Source of the DNA: Laetiporus sulphureus 93-53
Taxonomy: Eukaryota > Basidiomycota > Agaricomycetes > Polyporales > Laetiporaceae
Reading direction: 5' to 3'
Assembly: GCF_001632365.1 (NCBI RefSeq)
Contig: NW_024468530.1
Location: 310,001 to 374,000, forward strand
DNA length: 64,000 bases
Positions 36,314 to 48,707 of the stretch are shown here, one piece after another (the first letter of the stretch is position 1; each line of letters starts with the position of its first letter). The notes below the pieces were generated by a model. The model ran no database searches. It worked only from the letters and a program-made list of their open reading frames with translations, and was not told the origin of the DNA. A program made the position numbers and the translations under genes.

Positions 36314-36880
36314 TTGCGGTCGTCAGTGTATGCTTATGCCGAGCCGATAGTATGTGCTGGTAGATCTGGCCACGAGAAACACCGCACTTGAGCATGAGGC
36401 GCCCTGGCATGCCTGCACAATTGAAGCCCTGGATGCTCAGCGTATTGTCTGGTGTGACGGCCCCTTTGGGATGCCATCTTATATGCGACAAGATGGCTCT
36501 CAGCACCGCATACAATTATTTCTGGATTGCCGTGGCATTTAGAGGCTAACGCTCGACGTCAGGGCTGAAACAGTGATCATGCCAGCTCTTACACTCGAGC
36601 TTAAACGTTCCTCTCACTTGTGGACAATCGTGGGTCCACATCACTATCACCGCTTCCAAACTTCTCTATGAGCCCACCTTCTCAAAGAAGACACCGTTCC
36701 GAACCACCCACACCAAGAGAAACCCAAGGCCATAGATTCATGATCGCCGGCCAAGACCCACTTGGCGCGAGGACAGTCAGAGACTGCGGATCAAAAGAAC
36801 AGAGTGCACGATGGGATATAAATAACCAAGTTACCGAGTCCTGACTCCTAACATGGCCAGCGGAGACATCACGCCGAGAA
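36314..36880. other. Intergenic region between convergent DUF6533 and SAC1 genes
   Basis: Only short ORFs without recognisable domains are present. No tRNA or repeat was seen. Confidence 0.55.
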
Positions 36881-39608
36881 TCAATCAACCCTCTCCTTCG
36901 CCCCCATCTCTATCTCTTCTATCTTGCTCTTCGCTCTTTGGTGCCCCTCCACCAGCTTCCGCGCGCCTGCGTCTGCGGAAGCCTTAAGCTGGTCCAGCAC
37001 AGGAACGTTGAACCCCTTGCCCCTGTTGGCCGATCGGTACCCGGGGCCAGAGTAGTACACGATGTGCGTGAGCGGGATGAGGCGTGGCCAGTTGACATAC
37101 TCCACGCCGTGCGCGAAGATGAAGACCAATGAGAATGACATGAGGGAAAACCAGAGAAAGAAGTAATAGGTGAGGGAGTAGTCTATTCGGGCATCAATGA
37201 ATTATGCATAGATGATCGAGATTGACACTCACCAGATGTTCGTGGGAGGGTCAGCCCGGCAAAGATCATGAACAGAGAGAAATAAAAGATGTAGGGCATC
37301 TGCGCCATACATGAGCGAGAGACAAGGTGTCAATAGCTAAGTATACACTTACTGCGCGTACAATGAGACGTCTGTGGTCGCGTACCAATGACGAGGGCAC
37401 CCAACCTCTCCGAGGCACGAATGCTCCAGTCATTAAATCGAATGCATCCTATCTCGATCCATCAGCCTGATAGTACCAGCAGTTCAGCAAGATCCACCGA
37501 CCTGACGTGCGCCATCGAAAAAGTTGTTCTTCAAATACCGCATGACAGAGTTGTACCCATCCTCCAGCATCCCCTTGCGTGTGCGCTCGCCCGTGCGTGT
37601 GAAGTCAGTCTTCAGCGCTCCGGTCCCGCTATAGGCGATGGAGATCAAGTTTGCGTGATCCGCCCACACTGTGCAGTCTCCATCAGCCCGTGCCTAGAGA
37701 CGAGCAGCATACGACGCACTCTCTCGGAAGTCTTTGATCACTTCCGGGTAGTTATCGATGACATCGTTCTCACGCAGGATCCCCAGCGCGCACAGCTGCC
37801 TGTTCAGTATCCACTTCGCAATCGCGGACTGTGCGACGTTCGTGCGGTCGAGATTGTCCATACAGTTAGTCCGGATAGCCCCCTTCTGCACCATCACAGG
37901 TTCAGGCTTTGATGCTTCGAGATGGAAGTAGCTGCAGGGTGAAAGGGTAAGTATGTCTCCTGAGGCGGAGCGTGGGAGCATACCCATAGCGTATGAGATC
38001 ATCTTCTATTCTGGATAAGAGCACCTCAATACGATCCCAGTGCATATGCTTGCACTCGTTGTGGAAGTCGAAATACTCGTATCGGGAATCGGGGACACCT
38101 GCCTAAGTGAACGTCAAGCAGTGAATGCCAGTAATAGTCAACAACGAACCTCAGAGATAGAACGCTCGTACGCCTCCTTGACCGGCCCTTCGTGCCCTTC
38201 GTGGTCAACGAGGTTCACCAGGGTCTGCTCGCCATAGATCGACATGTTCGCCAGCAAGTGCTTCCGGGTAGCGTTGACCTAATTCCTCATCATCAGTCCA
38301 TGAGCATATGCATACCGCAAGGAACACGGACCGTCTCCTGCAGGTCCATGATCTGAAGGTCCGGCTTATACCGCAGCGTATTCACCTCAGCCCAAAACAC
38401 CGGAACGCTGCCGCGAGTCTGAACAAAGCTCAACTGGACGCTCGTATCATCCGGCCCAACCAAGAGAATCTGTTCCGTCTCGTTGAAGTTCGCAGCGCGC
38501 CCGTCCCGGTCGATACCTCGACGGAAGTACCGCGTTCCAGCGCGATACCTCGAGCGGCGGCTGATGAGGCAAATGCGCAGTGGGTGGCCATTGATGTTCT
38601 CGCCTCGAACGTCAAATGCTGGCGATGATACGGTCGGATGAGCCACATCTACCTCAAGTATAGGATATACGTACATCCGTACAACAGCGGCAGAATGTAA
38701 GCACTGAGCTATACACGATATCAGCATACAGTGTGGAGCAACAATAGGATGAGGACTTCGAACATTTTGGTCAGGATTGCTCCTTGTGACCTCGATGAAC
38801 CGTGTCTGCAGGAACCTGTTCCGCAGCATGAGCATGCGCAGTTACAACCACCCATACGGTGTGCTCACTTGTTCCAGAAGAACCTATCGTCCGCCTAATA
38901 CAATCTTCAGATGATCCACAAAGTACACCGAGGGCGCCGACTCACCACTTCCCACAGCGGCCTGTTAGCATCCTCTCGCAGCGTCGCCCACTGCGCCTGC
39001 AAGCGCCGCGTGAGGTCCCACGCATAGCTAAAGAAAAATGCCCCGCCCGCGAGATGAGAGCGCACGAGCGCGAGGAGGTGCGATTCGACAGGATGCGACG
39101 GCGCTGTGGCAGAGACATCCGGGTTCAGCGGGAGGATATCGTATTCGGTCGCGCGGTATACGTTATGGCCCATCAGCCGGCCGCGCAGCTCGCGCCCGGT
39201 GATGACAATGATATAGTCCGCTGGAGCCAGGGAATGAGAGACGAGTAAGCTGGATGAGGAAAGGTAAGGCGCACTGAGCGCGAGCGAGATGAGCCCGTAG
39301 ATGCCGTATATTGTCTTGCTATAGCGTTCAGCGGTGACGGGCAGTGGCGCGTTCGGTGCTGGGTAACACATGTTATCTATCGGCTGAGCCCCGAGAGAAG
39401 ACGGTGCAGACTCACCATTGAGGACGATGTCGCCCGAGTTTCGGTAGATGGTTAGAGAACGCGCGCCGACCGGTTCCGCAGGGACGAAGGTGTACGTCTC
39501 GTTCCCATTCGTGTATCTGCGTGTACGCTCAGCAGTCAGTCACATCTGACGAGCTACAAGTGTGCGTGCATACAGGGTTAATCGTTGATGCAGCGTCTTT
39601 GGGAACAT
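36881..39608 (-). CDS. SAC1: Phosphoinositide phosphatase Sac1
   Basis: Sac1 is an ER/Golgi membrane phosphatase that removes the 4-phosphate of phosphatidylinositol 4-phosphate. Exon 1 ([12 protein letters not shown], start 39608) joins across an intron to [15 protein letters not shown]. Landmarks follow: [49 protein letters not shown] and FHLE. The catalytic loop [12 protein letters not shown] (CX5RT) lies near 37850. The C-terminus has [36 protein letters not shown] and two hydrophobic helices (around [16 protein letters not shown] and [19 protein letters not shown]). The tail ends [14 protein letters not shown]. About ten introns of 50-60 nt interrupt it. It is divergent from LEA1 with 172 bp between starts. 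Confidence 0.92.
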
Positions 39609-39780
39609 GGTGGCGAGGAGAAGAGCAAGAATGTGCGCGGCATACAGCAGGCACACGCATCAAGCGCCTCGCTCAAACACTCGCTTGCCTTAGGCGCCCA
39701 TGTCTGCGTCCACCTTGCCAGTGCTTTCCAGCAGCCCATTCTCAAGCTAAATTGTTAGGATCCCTCGTGCATACGCCGCG

Positions 39781-40717
39781 ATGGTGAAACTCACGCCGGA
39801 ACTCATCCAGTCCGTGCCCTCCTCGCTGAACCCGCTCAAAGAGCGGCAGCTGGATCTCAGAGGTGGGTGGCGACCGTTCGTCTCTTGTGCGCATATCACG
39901 AACGACGGGTCGGTCGTGTTGCAGGCTACAAAATCCCTGCGATCGAAAACTTGGGTATCACCAGGGTGGGTTTTTACGTCCCTGTCTTGACTGTGGAGGT
40001 CTCCACGCTCACAAAAGACGCGGTTTGTGTTCGCAGGATCAACACGATGCGATCGACTTTACAGACAACTCCATCCTCGTCCTGGGCAACATTCCGCTCC
40101 TGCGGCGACTGCGCACGCTACTGCTCGCGAACAACCGCATCGCGTCCGTCTCGCCCGCGCTCCACCTCTCCGTGCCGAACCTCACCACGCTTGTGCTGAC
40201 GAACAACAACATCACTGAGCTGGGCGACCTCGAGCCGCTCAAGGACCTCAAAAACCTTCTCTACCTCTCCCTCCTCGGCAACCCCGTCCGCGAAAAGAAA
40301 TACTACCGCGAGTGGCTCGCATGGCGAATACCCGAGCTGAGGGTGCTCGACTTTCAGCGGATTCGGGACAAGGTGCGTGATGACTTCGAGAAAAAAGAAC
40401 AGGACTCATGTCTGTGCCTCGTGTGGTAGGAGCGACAAACAGCAAAAACGCTCTTCCTCACTGCCGATAAGTTGCCCACGCAGCTCGCAACAACGCTGTC
40501 AACAACCGTGTCGACGCATACTTCCAAGGCGCCAGTAGCAACCGACGAGCCTAAACCGGCCATCGTGCACGGCAAGGCAGGACGACTCATGTCAAAGGAG
40601 GAGGCGGAGAAGGTGAAAGAGGCAATCGCACGCGCGACGTCCATAGAGGAGATCCGGCGGCTAGAACGTAGTCTGCGCGAGGGCTTTATGCCAGAGATGC
40701 AGAGCGTCGGCGCGTGA
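39781..40717 (+). CDS. LEA1: U2 snRNP component A' (Lea1/SNRPA1)
   Basis: U2A' is a leucine-rich-repeat protein that with U2B'' binds stem-loop IV of U2 snRNA. The start is MVKLTPELIQSVPSSLNPL at 39781. Exons join to give RQLDLRGYKIPAIENLGITR, then DQHDAIDFTDNSI, LRTLLLANNRIASV, LTTLVLTNNNITELGDL and NLLYLSLLGNPVREKKYYR, the classic LRR series and cap. A further intron follows RIRDK, and the C-terminal part runs ERQTAKTLFLTADK to MPEMQSVGA. Length (about 250 residues) fits the family. It is divergent from SAC1 and convergent with the TMEM205-like gene. Confidence 0.93.
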
Positions 40718-40955
40718 ACTTTGTACGAGGCCGGTGTGAATCTTGCTGTAATCTTACTATACGTTGTCATGGTATATACCTTACGCATTTTCACGGACTA
40801 TTCCTGTCCTATGTGTGAGGCACTATTGACACAACACGGGCGTTTACAAAAACACACAGCGAGGCTAATGAACAACAACATGAAAGCAAGCAGGACAGAT
40901 AAACATTCTTGGCGTAAGCAAAAAGACAGTGATGGCGAGAGCGTTGCGGTGGCTT

Positions 40956-41803
40956 CTACAATCCACTGCCGAAATTGCCCAACCAGAGGCCATGGAACAG
41001 GAGGGCCATCAGAGCAAAGAGATTGGCAAAAGAGCTCACGCCATGCAACATACTGAACGTGCTGTTCAGTGACTTCATTGCATCGGAAATCTACACCGCG
41101 GATCAGTCATGCAGGCCGCGCAATTAGGTCAGGACACGCACGCCGGGCTCGTTATAAGCCTTGCCTTCTTCCTTTTCCTGCTTGTGGCGTTGAAACATGG
41201 TCCTGCAGGAGGCCGAGGTCAGATTACGTTTGTTGTGGATGTGCTCACAGCCGGAACTGACTTGCTAGTGAGAGGTCCGACCACAAAGTGGTTAATCAAG
41301 TGCATTATCGTGACGGTGCCGAGCGCATAAGCCTGCGCCACATCAGCCAGAGCCGGATTCGTGATTTCAGTGAGGACGGTGGGATGAGCGCGCGACCAGA
41401 GCGCCAAAAGGCCCGAGGACATGGCGATGCTGATCATGAAGTAAATGGGGAACGTGCGATGCTGGAGGGTGCCAAACTGGTGCCTTGCTAGAGATGAGCA
41501 TTGAGCATTACGTCTATGCGTGCGAGGGCGAGAGACGCACGGAGGGTCCTGAGTGCAATAGTACCTGCGGCACGAGGGGGTCAGGAACGCTGTTCGCGTG
41601 CGGACGAGACCGAAGACGCACCGCCGATGAAGGTCACCCAAATCGCTGCGATCGGGAGCAGTCTGAGTAGGACGCACGAGGTGAAAGGCACACTAGAGGT
41701 ACGCACACATTCCCAAGAGCCAGCCATAGGTGATGAGATAGAGACTGCGGAGGTTGAAGAGGGCGCGAATGGAGGCAAGGGAGAGGACCTGGACGGACGA
41801 CAT
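40956..41803 (-). CDS. TMEM205-like (DUF4149) membrane protein
   Basis: The protein starts MSSVQVLSLASIRALFNLRS at 41803 and has four likely membrane helices: LYLITYGWLLGMC, around WVTFIGG, FPIYFMISIAMSSGLLALW and ALGTVTIMHLINHFVVGP. A conserved C-terminal part reads SMLHGVSSFANLFALMALL, then FHGLWLGNFGSGL before the stop at 40956. FGTLQHRTFPIYF is typical of the family. DUF4149 proteins have poorly known functions; human TMEM205 is linked to cisplatin resistance. At least three introns are present. The gene is divergent from the OPT transporter (366 bp). Confidence 0.83.
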
Positions 41804-42079
41804 GGCGAAGGCAGAGAGACTGGCGCTTGATAGCCAAGACGAATTGACTGCCGCACCCGGTCGCCATCCGACGGTTCCTGCCGCCCACACGCGAGACAAC
41901 GCGCTGCTCAGCGCTCGCTTTGCGCAGAATACGATAGCATATGTTGCACAAAAGCTGCGGAAGAACTGGGACGGCGAGCGCGAGACTCGGGGGAGGAGAA
42001 ATGGGCGGCTGTGTGCTATGGGTCAGGAACGGCGGGAGGGTGATGTGCCTGGCCAGTTGGCGGGTTCTTTCTCACTCTA

Positions 42080-42166
42080 TGCCATACTCCATATCCCGCC
42101 TCTCTCCCTCCCCCTCTCCCAACTCTCCCTCCTCCCGCCTCCCTCCCCGCCCTCTGCCCGTCGCAC
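42080..42166 (+). promoter_or_regulatory. CT-rich tract before the OPT gene
   Basis: A long run of almost only C and T lies directly upstream of the start codon at 42170. Such tracts are common in promoters and 5' leaders of well-expressed fungal genes. No single factor site is claimed. Confidence 0.5.
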
Positions 42167-42169
42167 CCG

Positions 42170-45100
42170 ATGGCGAGGCGTCCCCCGAGCTCTGCTGACC
42201 GTCCCTACACATCCGAAAGGCCCTTCTCTGCCCGGCCCACCACCGCCGGCGCGTACTACGACCGCGATCCGCAGTACACCTTCTCCCAGGAGTACACCAT
42301 CGACGAGGACGACTCCGACGAGTCCGACGCTGAGGACGTCTTTGCCTTCGGCCCTCCCTCTACACCCCAGCAGCAGCAGCAGGACGCCCCGTCCCAGCCC
42401 GACCATGCTCAATTTCAGACGATACCCATCGCCATGTCTTCCCCCGGCTTCGGCGCGTCTCCGATAGCATTTCCGCCCGTGCAATTCCCTCCTCCGACCT
42501 TTGACCAGTCCATGCGGGACCGCGTCGGCCCCGTCCCAGGGCCATCGACCTTGCACCCACGACACCCGTACCACCTTACCCCCGTCGAGACACCACCTTC
42601 CACCGATTCGCAATCGCACGATGGCGACCCGTACCGCATGCGACGCCTCAATCAGGCTCCTAGTTCGCCTCTTACTGCCCCGGGAACAGCAATCACCAGG
42701 CTCTCTGGCGTTAGCTCGGCTCTCAGCAATCCTGGCGCACATATATCCCTTCCAGATGCAAAGGAAAAGTTTCGCGAACTGTCCTCGATTGAGCCGAAGT
42801 TGAAGGACATCCCCTGCACCCCAAGATCATTGAGCTTCACGAGCATGCAGGACTTTGAAAGTCAGGAAGAGTCTGTGAAGTACGTGACGCAGTCATGAGA
42901 TTTACTCTGATACTCACTCATTCGATACGATGTTCGTGCACAGAATGGACTACAATTTTGATGACCTAGCCGAAGAGGAAGATAGCCCGTATCCAGAGGT
43001 GCGGGCGTCGGTATCAAATATTGACGATCCAGATATGCCCGTCTTGACATTACGACTATGGGTGCTTGGTCTGCTGCTGACTGCCGTCGCTGCGTGCGTA
43101 CATGTCTACCTATGTGCGATTCTTCCCTCACATTCCTCCCAGAGCGGCGAACATGTTCTTCTACATGCGACAACCAGCGCCAAGCATAAGCACGACACTC
43201 GTCGTTATCGTGGCGCACCCCATCGGCAAGTTCCTCGCGTTTTGGCTGCCCATCACGACCTATCGTCTCCCGCGCTGGCTAGGCGGGCATGAGTTTTCGC
43301 TCAATCCCGGCCCTTGGAACATTAAAGAACACGCGCTGGTTTTCATGATGGCGAATGTCGCGAGTGGTCCGCCATATGCCATCCAGGCTACGATCTCCAT
43401 CGACGTTAGCTACGGCGAAAACCTGGGATATTGGTTCAATGTGGTGCTGATCTTGGCGACGCAATTGACGGGCTTTGGACTGGCGGGGCTGTGCAGGAGG
43501 ATATTGGTGTGGCCGGCGAGCATGGTGTGGCCACAGAACCTAATCGTGTGCACGCTGCTGAACACGCTGCACGCGGAGGAGGACGAGCCGCGCGGCGGTA
43601 TCTCGCGCTTCAGGTATCTGGTGTATGTGGGTGTGGCGGCGTTTGTGTTCTACTTCCTGCCAGGTGCGTGCGTCTGCGACCTGGTTCACCACGCTGTTTT
43701 GACCGCGAGGGCTCTTTGAAGGGTACCTGTTCACCGCTCTGTCGGTGTTCTCCTGGGTTTGCTGGATCGTGCCGAACAATGTGCCGGTCAACCAGCTGTT
43801 CGGCATCGAGTCCGGGCTGGGGATGGGCTTGCTGACGTTCGATTGGACGCAGATCAGCTGGATCTCGAGCCCGCTGATGGTGCCATGGTGGGCGCAGGTG
43901 CAAGTATTCGCTGGCTTCGTGTTTTTCTATTGGATTTTGACGCCGGCGCTGTACTACCCTAACGTATGTGTCTCCTCTCCTCCACCTGCTTCCCTGTTAC
44001 TGATGCACCTTCCGCCGTCATGCAGGTATGGAGTCTCGCATACTTTCCGATGCTTTCGACGGAGCTATACGACCGCTTCGGAGACGTGTACAACGTCTCG
44101 AAGATACTTGACAGTTCGGGAGATTTCTCCCAATCGTTGTACGAGGCGTACTCGCCGCTGTACCTTCCCGCGGCGTACACGATGACGTACCTAATGGCGT
44201 TCGCGCTCGCGCCATGCGTGATCGTGCACACGGCGCTGTTCCACGGGAAGACAATATGGCAAGGCATCAAGCGCGTGAGCACGGAAAAGGATGATATTCA
44301 TGCGAAGCTCATGAAGGCGTACCCCGAGGTACCCGACTGGTGGTATGCGGTCGTGTTTGTGACGTTCTTTGCGCTGGCGATCGTTGCGGCGGAGGTGAGT
44401 GGATCGTTGGATGCGTTTGCTGTGTGATGTTGAAAGAGAGTAGGTTTGGCATACCGGCGCACCCGTGTGGTTCTTGATTCTCGCTGCGATTATCCCTGTC
44501 GTCTATATCATACCATCTGGATACGTCTACTCGATATCCGGCCAAGTGGTATGTCCTATATTTCTTTCTCCTCTAATGACATCACACTCATCGTTTCACA
44601 GATTTCGATAAACATTCTGGCGCAAATTATACCCGGAGTAGTACTTACAGGCCAGCCCATCCCTAACATGGTGAGTATTTTTGACGCTGGAGGGTATGGT
44701 CGCATTCTCACGGCCTCTTCATCGCAGTTCTTCAAGTCATACGCGCTGCAGACGCTCACTGAGGGCTCGAGATTCGTGTCAGACCTGAAGCTTGGGCACT
44801 ACATCAAGGTCCCACCACGGGCTACATTCGTTGGTGCGCGCAACTTGTTGTCTTCGTGGAGCGTCGTCAGTTGATTCTTCAACAGCGCAATTGGTATCGA
44901 CGTTGCTGGTCGCTTTCATCCAGTGCGGTATGCAGCAGTGGATGTTCGAGAGCGTGCCGCAAATCTGCACGCCGCACCAGAAATACTCGCTGACGTGTCC
45001 GCATAACGAGGTGTTCTACGAGGCGTCCGTGCTCTGGTGAGCTCCTACCGTGTGTCCTCGTCCGTTTCACGGATCGTGACCGATGTTCGGATCCATGACA

Positions 45101-45732
45101 CAGGGGAGTAATCGGGCCCAGGCGTCAGTTTGGCTCGGGGTCGATGTACAACCCGGAGCTGTGGGCACTGCTCATCGGCGCAGTCCTGCCTATCCCGTTC
45201 TGGCTCTGGACGCGGCGGAATCCAGAGTCGTGGATGCGCTACATCAACACGCCGTTGCTCTTGAACGGCATCGCGGATATCCCGCCCGCGACGGGTATCA
45301 ACTACTCGTCGTGGTTCCTGGTTGGATTCATCTTCCAGTATGTGCTGCGGAGGCGTAACTTTGCGTGGTGGAGCAAATTTAACTACGTGACGAGTGCGGC
45401 TTTGGATAGCGGTGAGTGGAGGAGGTTTCTTGCTAGGGAACGAGCAACTGATTGAGTGGCTGGCAGGGACGGTGGTCTCGCTGCTTGTGATTTTCTTTGC
45501 GTTGGAGGTATGTCTTGCGATGTTATATGAGATCAACGGGGTACTCATGATTGGCGATGTAGTTTCCAAAAGGCGGCGTCAGCATAAGCTGGTGGGGGAA
45601 CGATGTATGGAAGAATAGTACGTAGCTCTCGCTGTATGTTGTCTGCATGCGAAGGCTCATGTGTCTCTTTTCTCCTTAGCTGCGGATTACAGAGGTACTC
45701 CATTGAGATCAACACCTTCCGGCGGCATCTAA
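42170..45732 (+). CDS. OPT family oligopeptide transporter
   Basis: OPT transporters import small peptides, glutathione or metal chelates with protons. The start MARRPPSSADRPYTSERP at 42170 opens a disordered, Ser/Pro/Gln-rich tail of about 260 residues. The membrane part begins DDPDMPVLTLRLWVLGLLL and has the family motif NPGPWNIKEHALVFMMANVA at 43303, then WPQNLIVCTLLNTLH, IPNNVPVNQLFGIESGLGMG (read IVPNNVPVN), YYPNVWSLAYFPMLST, then WHTGAPVWFLILA, IIPGVVLTGQPIPNM, FFKSYALQTLTEGSRFVSD, LGHYIKVPPRATF, GMQQWMFESVPQIC and GINYSSWFLVGFIFQY. The last exon, after the GTACGT near 45616, ends TPSGGI with a stop at 45730-45732. All expected segments are present, so it looks functional. Substrate unknown. 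Confidence 0.92.
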
Positions 45733-48707
45733 GCATAATTTCATATTCTATCTAAATGCATTTTTTTCGGCATTCACAACATTTCATGGCTCCCTCGTAG
45801 GAGATACCTTTACAATTTGCCTTCATTGCTTTCTATGCTGCACATAACGTCGTTCGCTTCATGTATCATTGTCTTCTGTCCTTAAAGAACCCCCACCACC
45901 CAATGCTACCCATTCGCATCCCACCGGTTCGTCATGCACATCGATATAAAAACTGCTCATGTACAAGCTCAGATCAACGTGTTCTGCATGTAGGTTTCAC
46001 GCGCCGGCGTCGATCACTCGCCGCCGGTTGCTTCCCGTCTAGATTAGCGTAGCAGCTGTTTTCTCAGGTACATATTACGGTATATCCATCTTGCAATGGG
46101 AAAGAGAAGTTGTAATTGTGACTCGTGCAATCTGAGATTGATGTGTCGTGCCAATCGATGCAACGAATGCAAGCTGCTCCGAAAGCCCAACGTTCTACCG
46201 CAAGATTCCCAGAAAGAGGCGGCCGGAACAGTAACCGGACTCGAACACGCTGTAGCCTCTTCGAGTGCGATCACTGTTCAGGTCGTGAATCAAGAATCTT
46301 CTCGATAGAGAACGACAAAGTCCATCGAGATGCATATATGAGCGTATGCACGGACGATCTTTCCCATCGAATGGCGAGCCGTAGCAAGAACTTCTTATAA
46401 TACGATATGACACAGAGGTTTTGGAATGGGGTAGGAGTGAGGAGGGAAAGAGATGTGGAATGCGGAGATGTCTTCCGCTGATTGTGGCTGGCGACGACGA
46501 CGGTATTCCACAGGATGCAGGGACTAAGGCCTTATCATGGCCTCCATCACTGACAGCTCTGGAGCATCTGTGAGAACATAGCAGGATGACTTGTCCAAGG
46601 TGCTGGTACCGGATCATGATGTCCAAGGCGATGTAGATGCCGGTGCGCTCGGCCCAGTCAAAACGACTGATTATAAGGTTGTAGTGAGCTTCGAACTCGG
46701 CCGCCAATCGAAGCCGGCCCTCTCCGTGATGGTGAGCATGGATGAGGGAGAGGTAGCGTGGATATGCCTGTGGAAACTCGGCAGCAGATAGGAATGGCTC
46801 TCGAGAGGCATCAAGGATTGGAAGCGAAATGGTGATGGCCCCGTTCTCGACCTTGAGGGTCTCTTTCTGACGAATGAGCCAGTCGATGCATGCTCCAACG
46901 CGCATAGTTGGTTAAGGCGGTGAGTGGAATATACACTTTCAAGCTGGATCGGATGATCTTGATCACGGCTGGAGGATCCATGAGACGGTCAGGGTCAAGT
47001 TCCGTCGCCGCATCAGGGAAATCGCGCGGTGACAGTTTGCGAGGGCCAGAGGGCACAGCCGGGGTAGTGCGGGAAGGCAGAGGGCTACACATGGCCCAAC
47101 GTCGTCAGCAATGAGTAAGGCAGGAGAGAAGAAAATGCAAGTGGAAAAGAAGGCCCGGAGGGGCAAGTAAGGTTGAGGTGGAGGGCACAATAGAGTGTGC
47201 GATCATGAGGCGGCGGACCGCGCTAGGAAAAAAAAAAACAGGAGGCGCAAGAGTGCGAATAGTTGCGGAAACGCAGGCGCGAAGAAAGCGAGAGGCGCGG
47301 TGGCAAGAAAGAAGCAAGAGGCGCGAGGGCACGGAAGAAATGGGGCACAGAGGCGCGAGGGAGGCAGAGGCGCAGAGGCGCGAGAAACGGAGACGCGGTG
47401 AGAAGGAGGCGCGAAGGCGCATAGAGGCCGTAACGCGAAGTGACACGTACCAGGAGGAGGAGCCAGCGAAGAGGGCCCGACCTCTTTGTCTGTATGCGGC
47501 CTTCCCTCTACTCGTCCCACGCAACGCTCGCATTTACCGTCCTCTTTCTTCCGCAGCGTCGGCTCTTCTCCTTTTCATGGCGCCTTCTCTGCATTTCTCT
47601 TTTTATGTTTTCGTCGCTCATTGCTCCAACTACCTCTTGCACAGCATTGAGCTTGACCTCCAACGGGCATGTTATCGGGTGTGAGATGACAGTTGGGATG
47701 TGCCGAATGATGGGTTGTGCAGTATCAGGCAGCTCGTGGATGGGGACCGAATTGAACAGCTGAAGCTGGACGATAGTCGGGCTGAGCTGGCTCCCTAGAC
47801 CCTGCAACCGCAGAGCTTGAGCGAGAGAATGTCAGTTGGCATGTATTACCAGCAGCCAGAGCTCCATGTCAAAAAGAATGACGAAGGGGTTCACCGCGAG
47901 ATAAACCCCGACTTCTTGTATCGGATTTCCACATACGACCCACCGCGACACTAGCTGGGTAATAAAATGTGTGAGCGTAGGATTGACTTGAGCGTGCTCG
48001 CCAGATACAGAGAACCCATAAATGAAGAAAACAAGACATCCAGCGCATCGAGAGACTTCAGAGTCGTCGCGCAACGTGGGCAACATGGGTGTATGTTGGC
48101 GGTGCAGACGAAGAATATAACAATTGGGAGGGACTCATATACGAACGTACTCCTATGTTCGAATTGGCATCGTTTGACCGCTGAGCTTCAGGCTGCGATC
48201 GTTCAATCTCACCTTCCATTCTCGAGCTAGATCCTTCCTAATCAGTCACTGCACCCTTGCTGCGTCCACCTTGGCCGCTATGGCCTCACCAGAATTCCTG
48301 ATTTGCGATTGAGAAATTTGCGCCTCGCAACGAGCATATGGCTTCGAAATGCTCATATCGAGGTTACACGGGCAAAAATCATCCTTTGATGAGCGCAACA
48401 TGGTGAAATCAGTTTGTGGTATGCATCATGATAGATGCGTGATTCCTAGTCTCGAAACCACGTACGAAGCGGAGCATTTACCGTACAACTTCTCTTCACT
48501 GCGAGCAAACACCGCACGAAATCCGTCGCCGATGCGAACCGCCCATCTATAACTTGCGAGAATGATCAGATCACATGCATTGACAAGAATAGTACACAGA
48601 CTGAGAACGGACGGGAACAATGATACAGCAGGTGACAGGGGCATTTTGCGAGTCAAATCTGAGTGCATGGGATATCGAATCATTTGAGGTCAAATGTCGA
48701 GGTCACA
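45733..48707. other. 3-kb region without an assignable gene
   Basis: I recognise no protein family here. The best coding candidates are on the minus strand: a possible two-exon frame from 47092 (MCSPLPSRTTPAVPSGP) continuing as ACIDWLIRQKETLKVENG to about 46600, with a CT-rich stretch upstream in its sense direction; and frames at 48426-48683 and 47832-48086 with hydrophobic segments. None has splice sites that I could join into a convincing protein. A purine-rich repeat tract at 47226-47465 lies within. Confidence 0.45.
47226..47465. repeat. Purine-rich degenerate GAGGCGC repeat tract
   Basis: The plus strand is strongly purine-rich, opens with a run of about eleven A's, and repeats GAGGCGC at least seven times within about 170 nt, often as AGAGGCGCGAG. 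Spacing is irregular, so it is a degenerate rather than a strict tandem array. It lies upstream of the possible minus-strand gene starting at 47092. Confidence 0.65.

Noticed and set aside
46096..46308. Cys-rich 70-codon ORF (starts MGKRSCNCDSCNLRLMC)
   Set aside because: No further family features, no supporting context and Cys-free second half; more likely a chance ORF.
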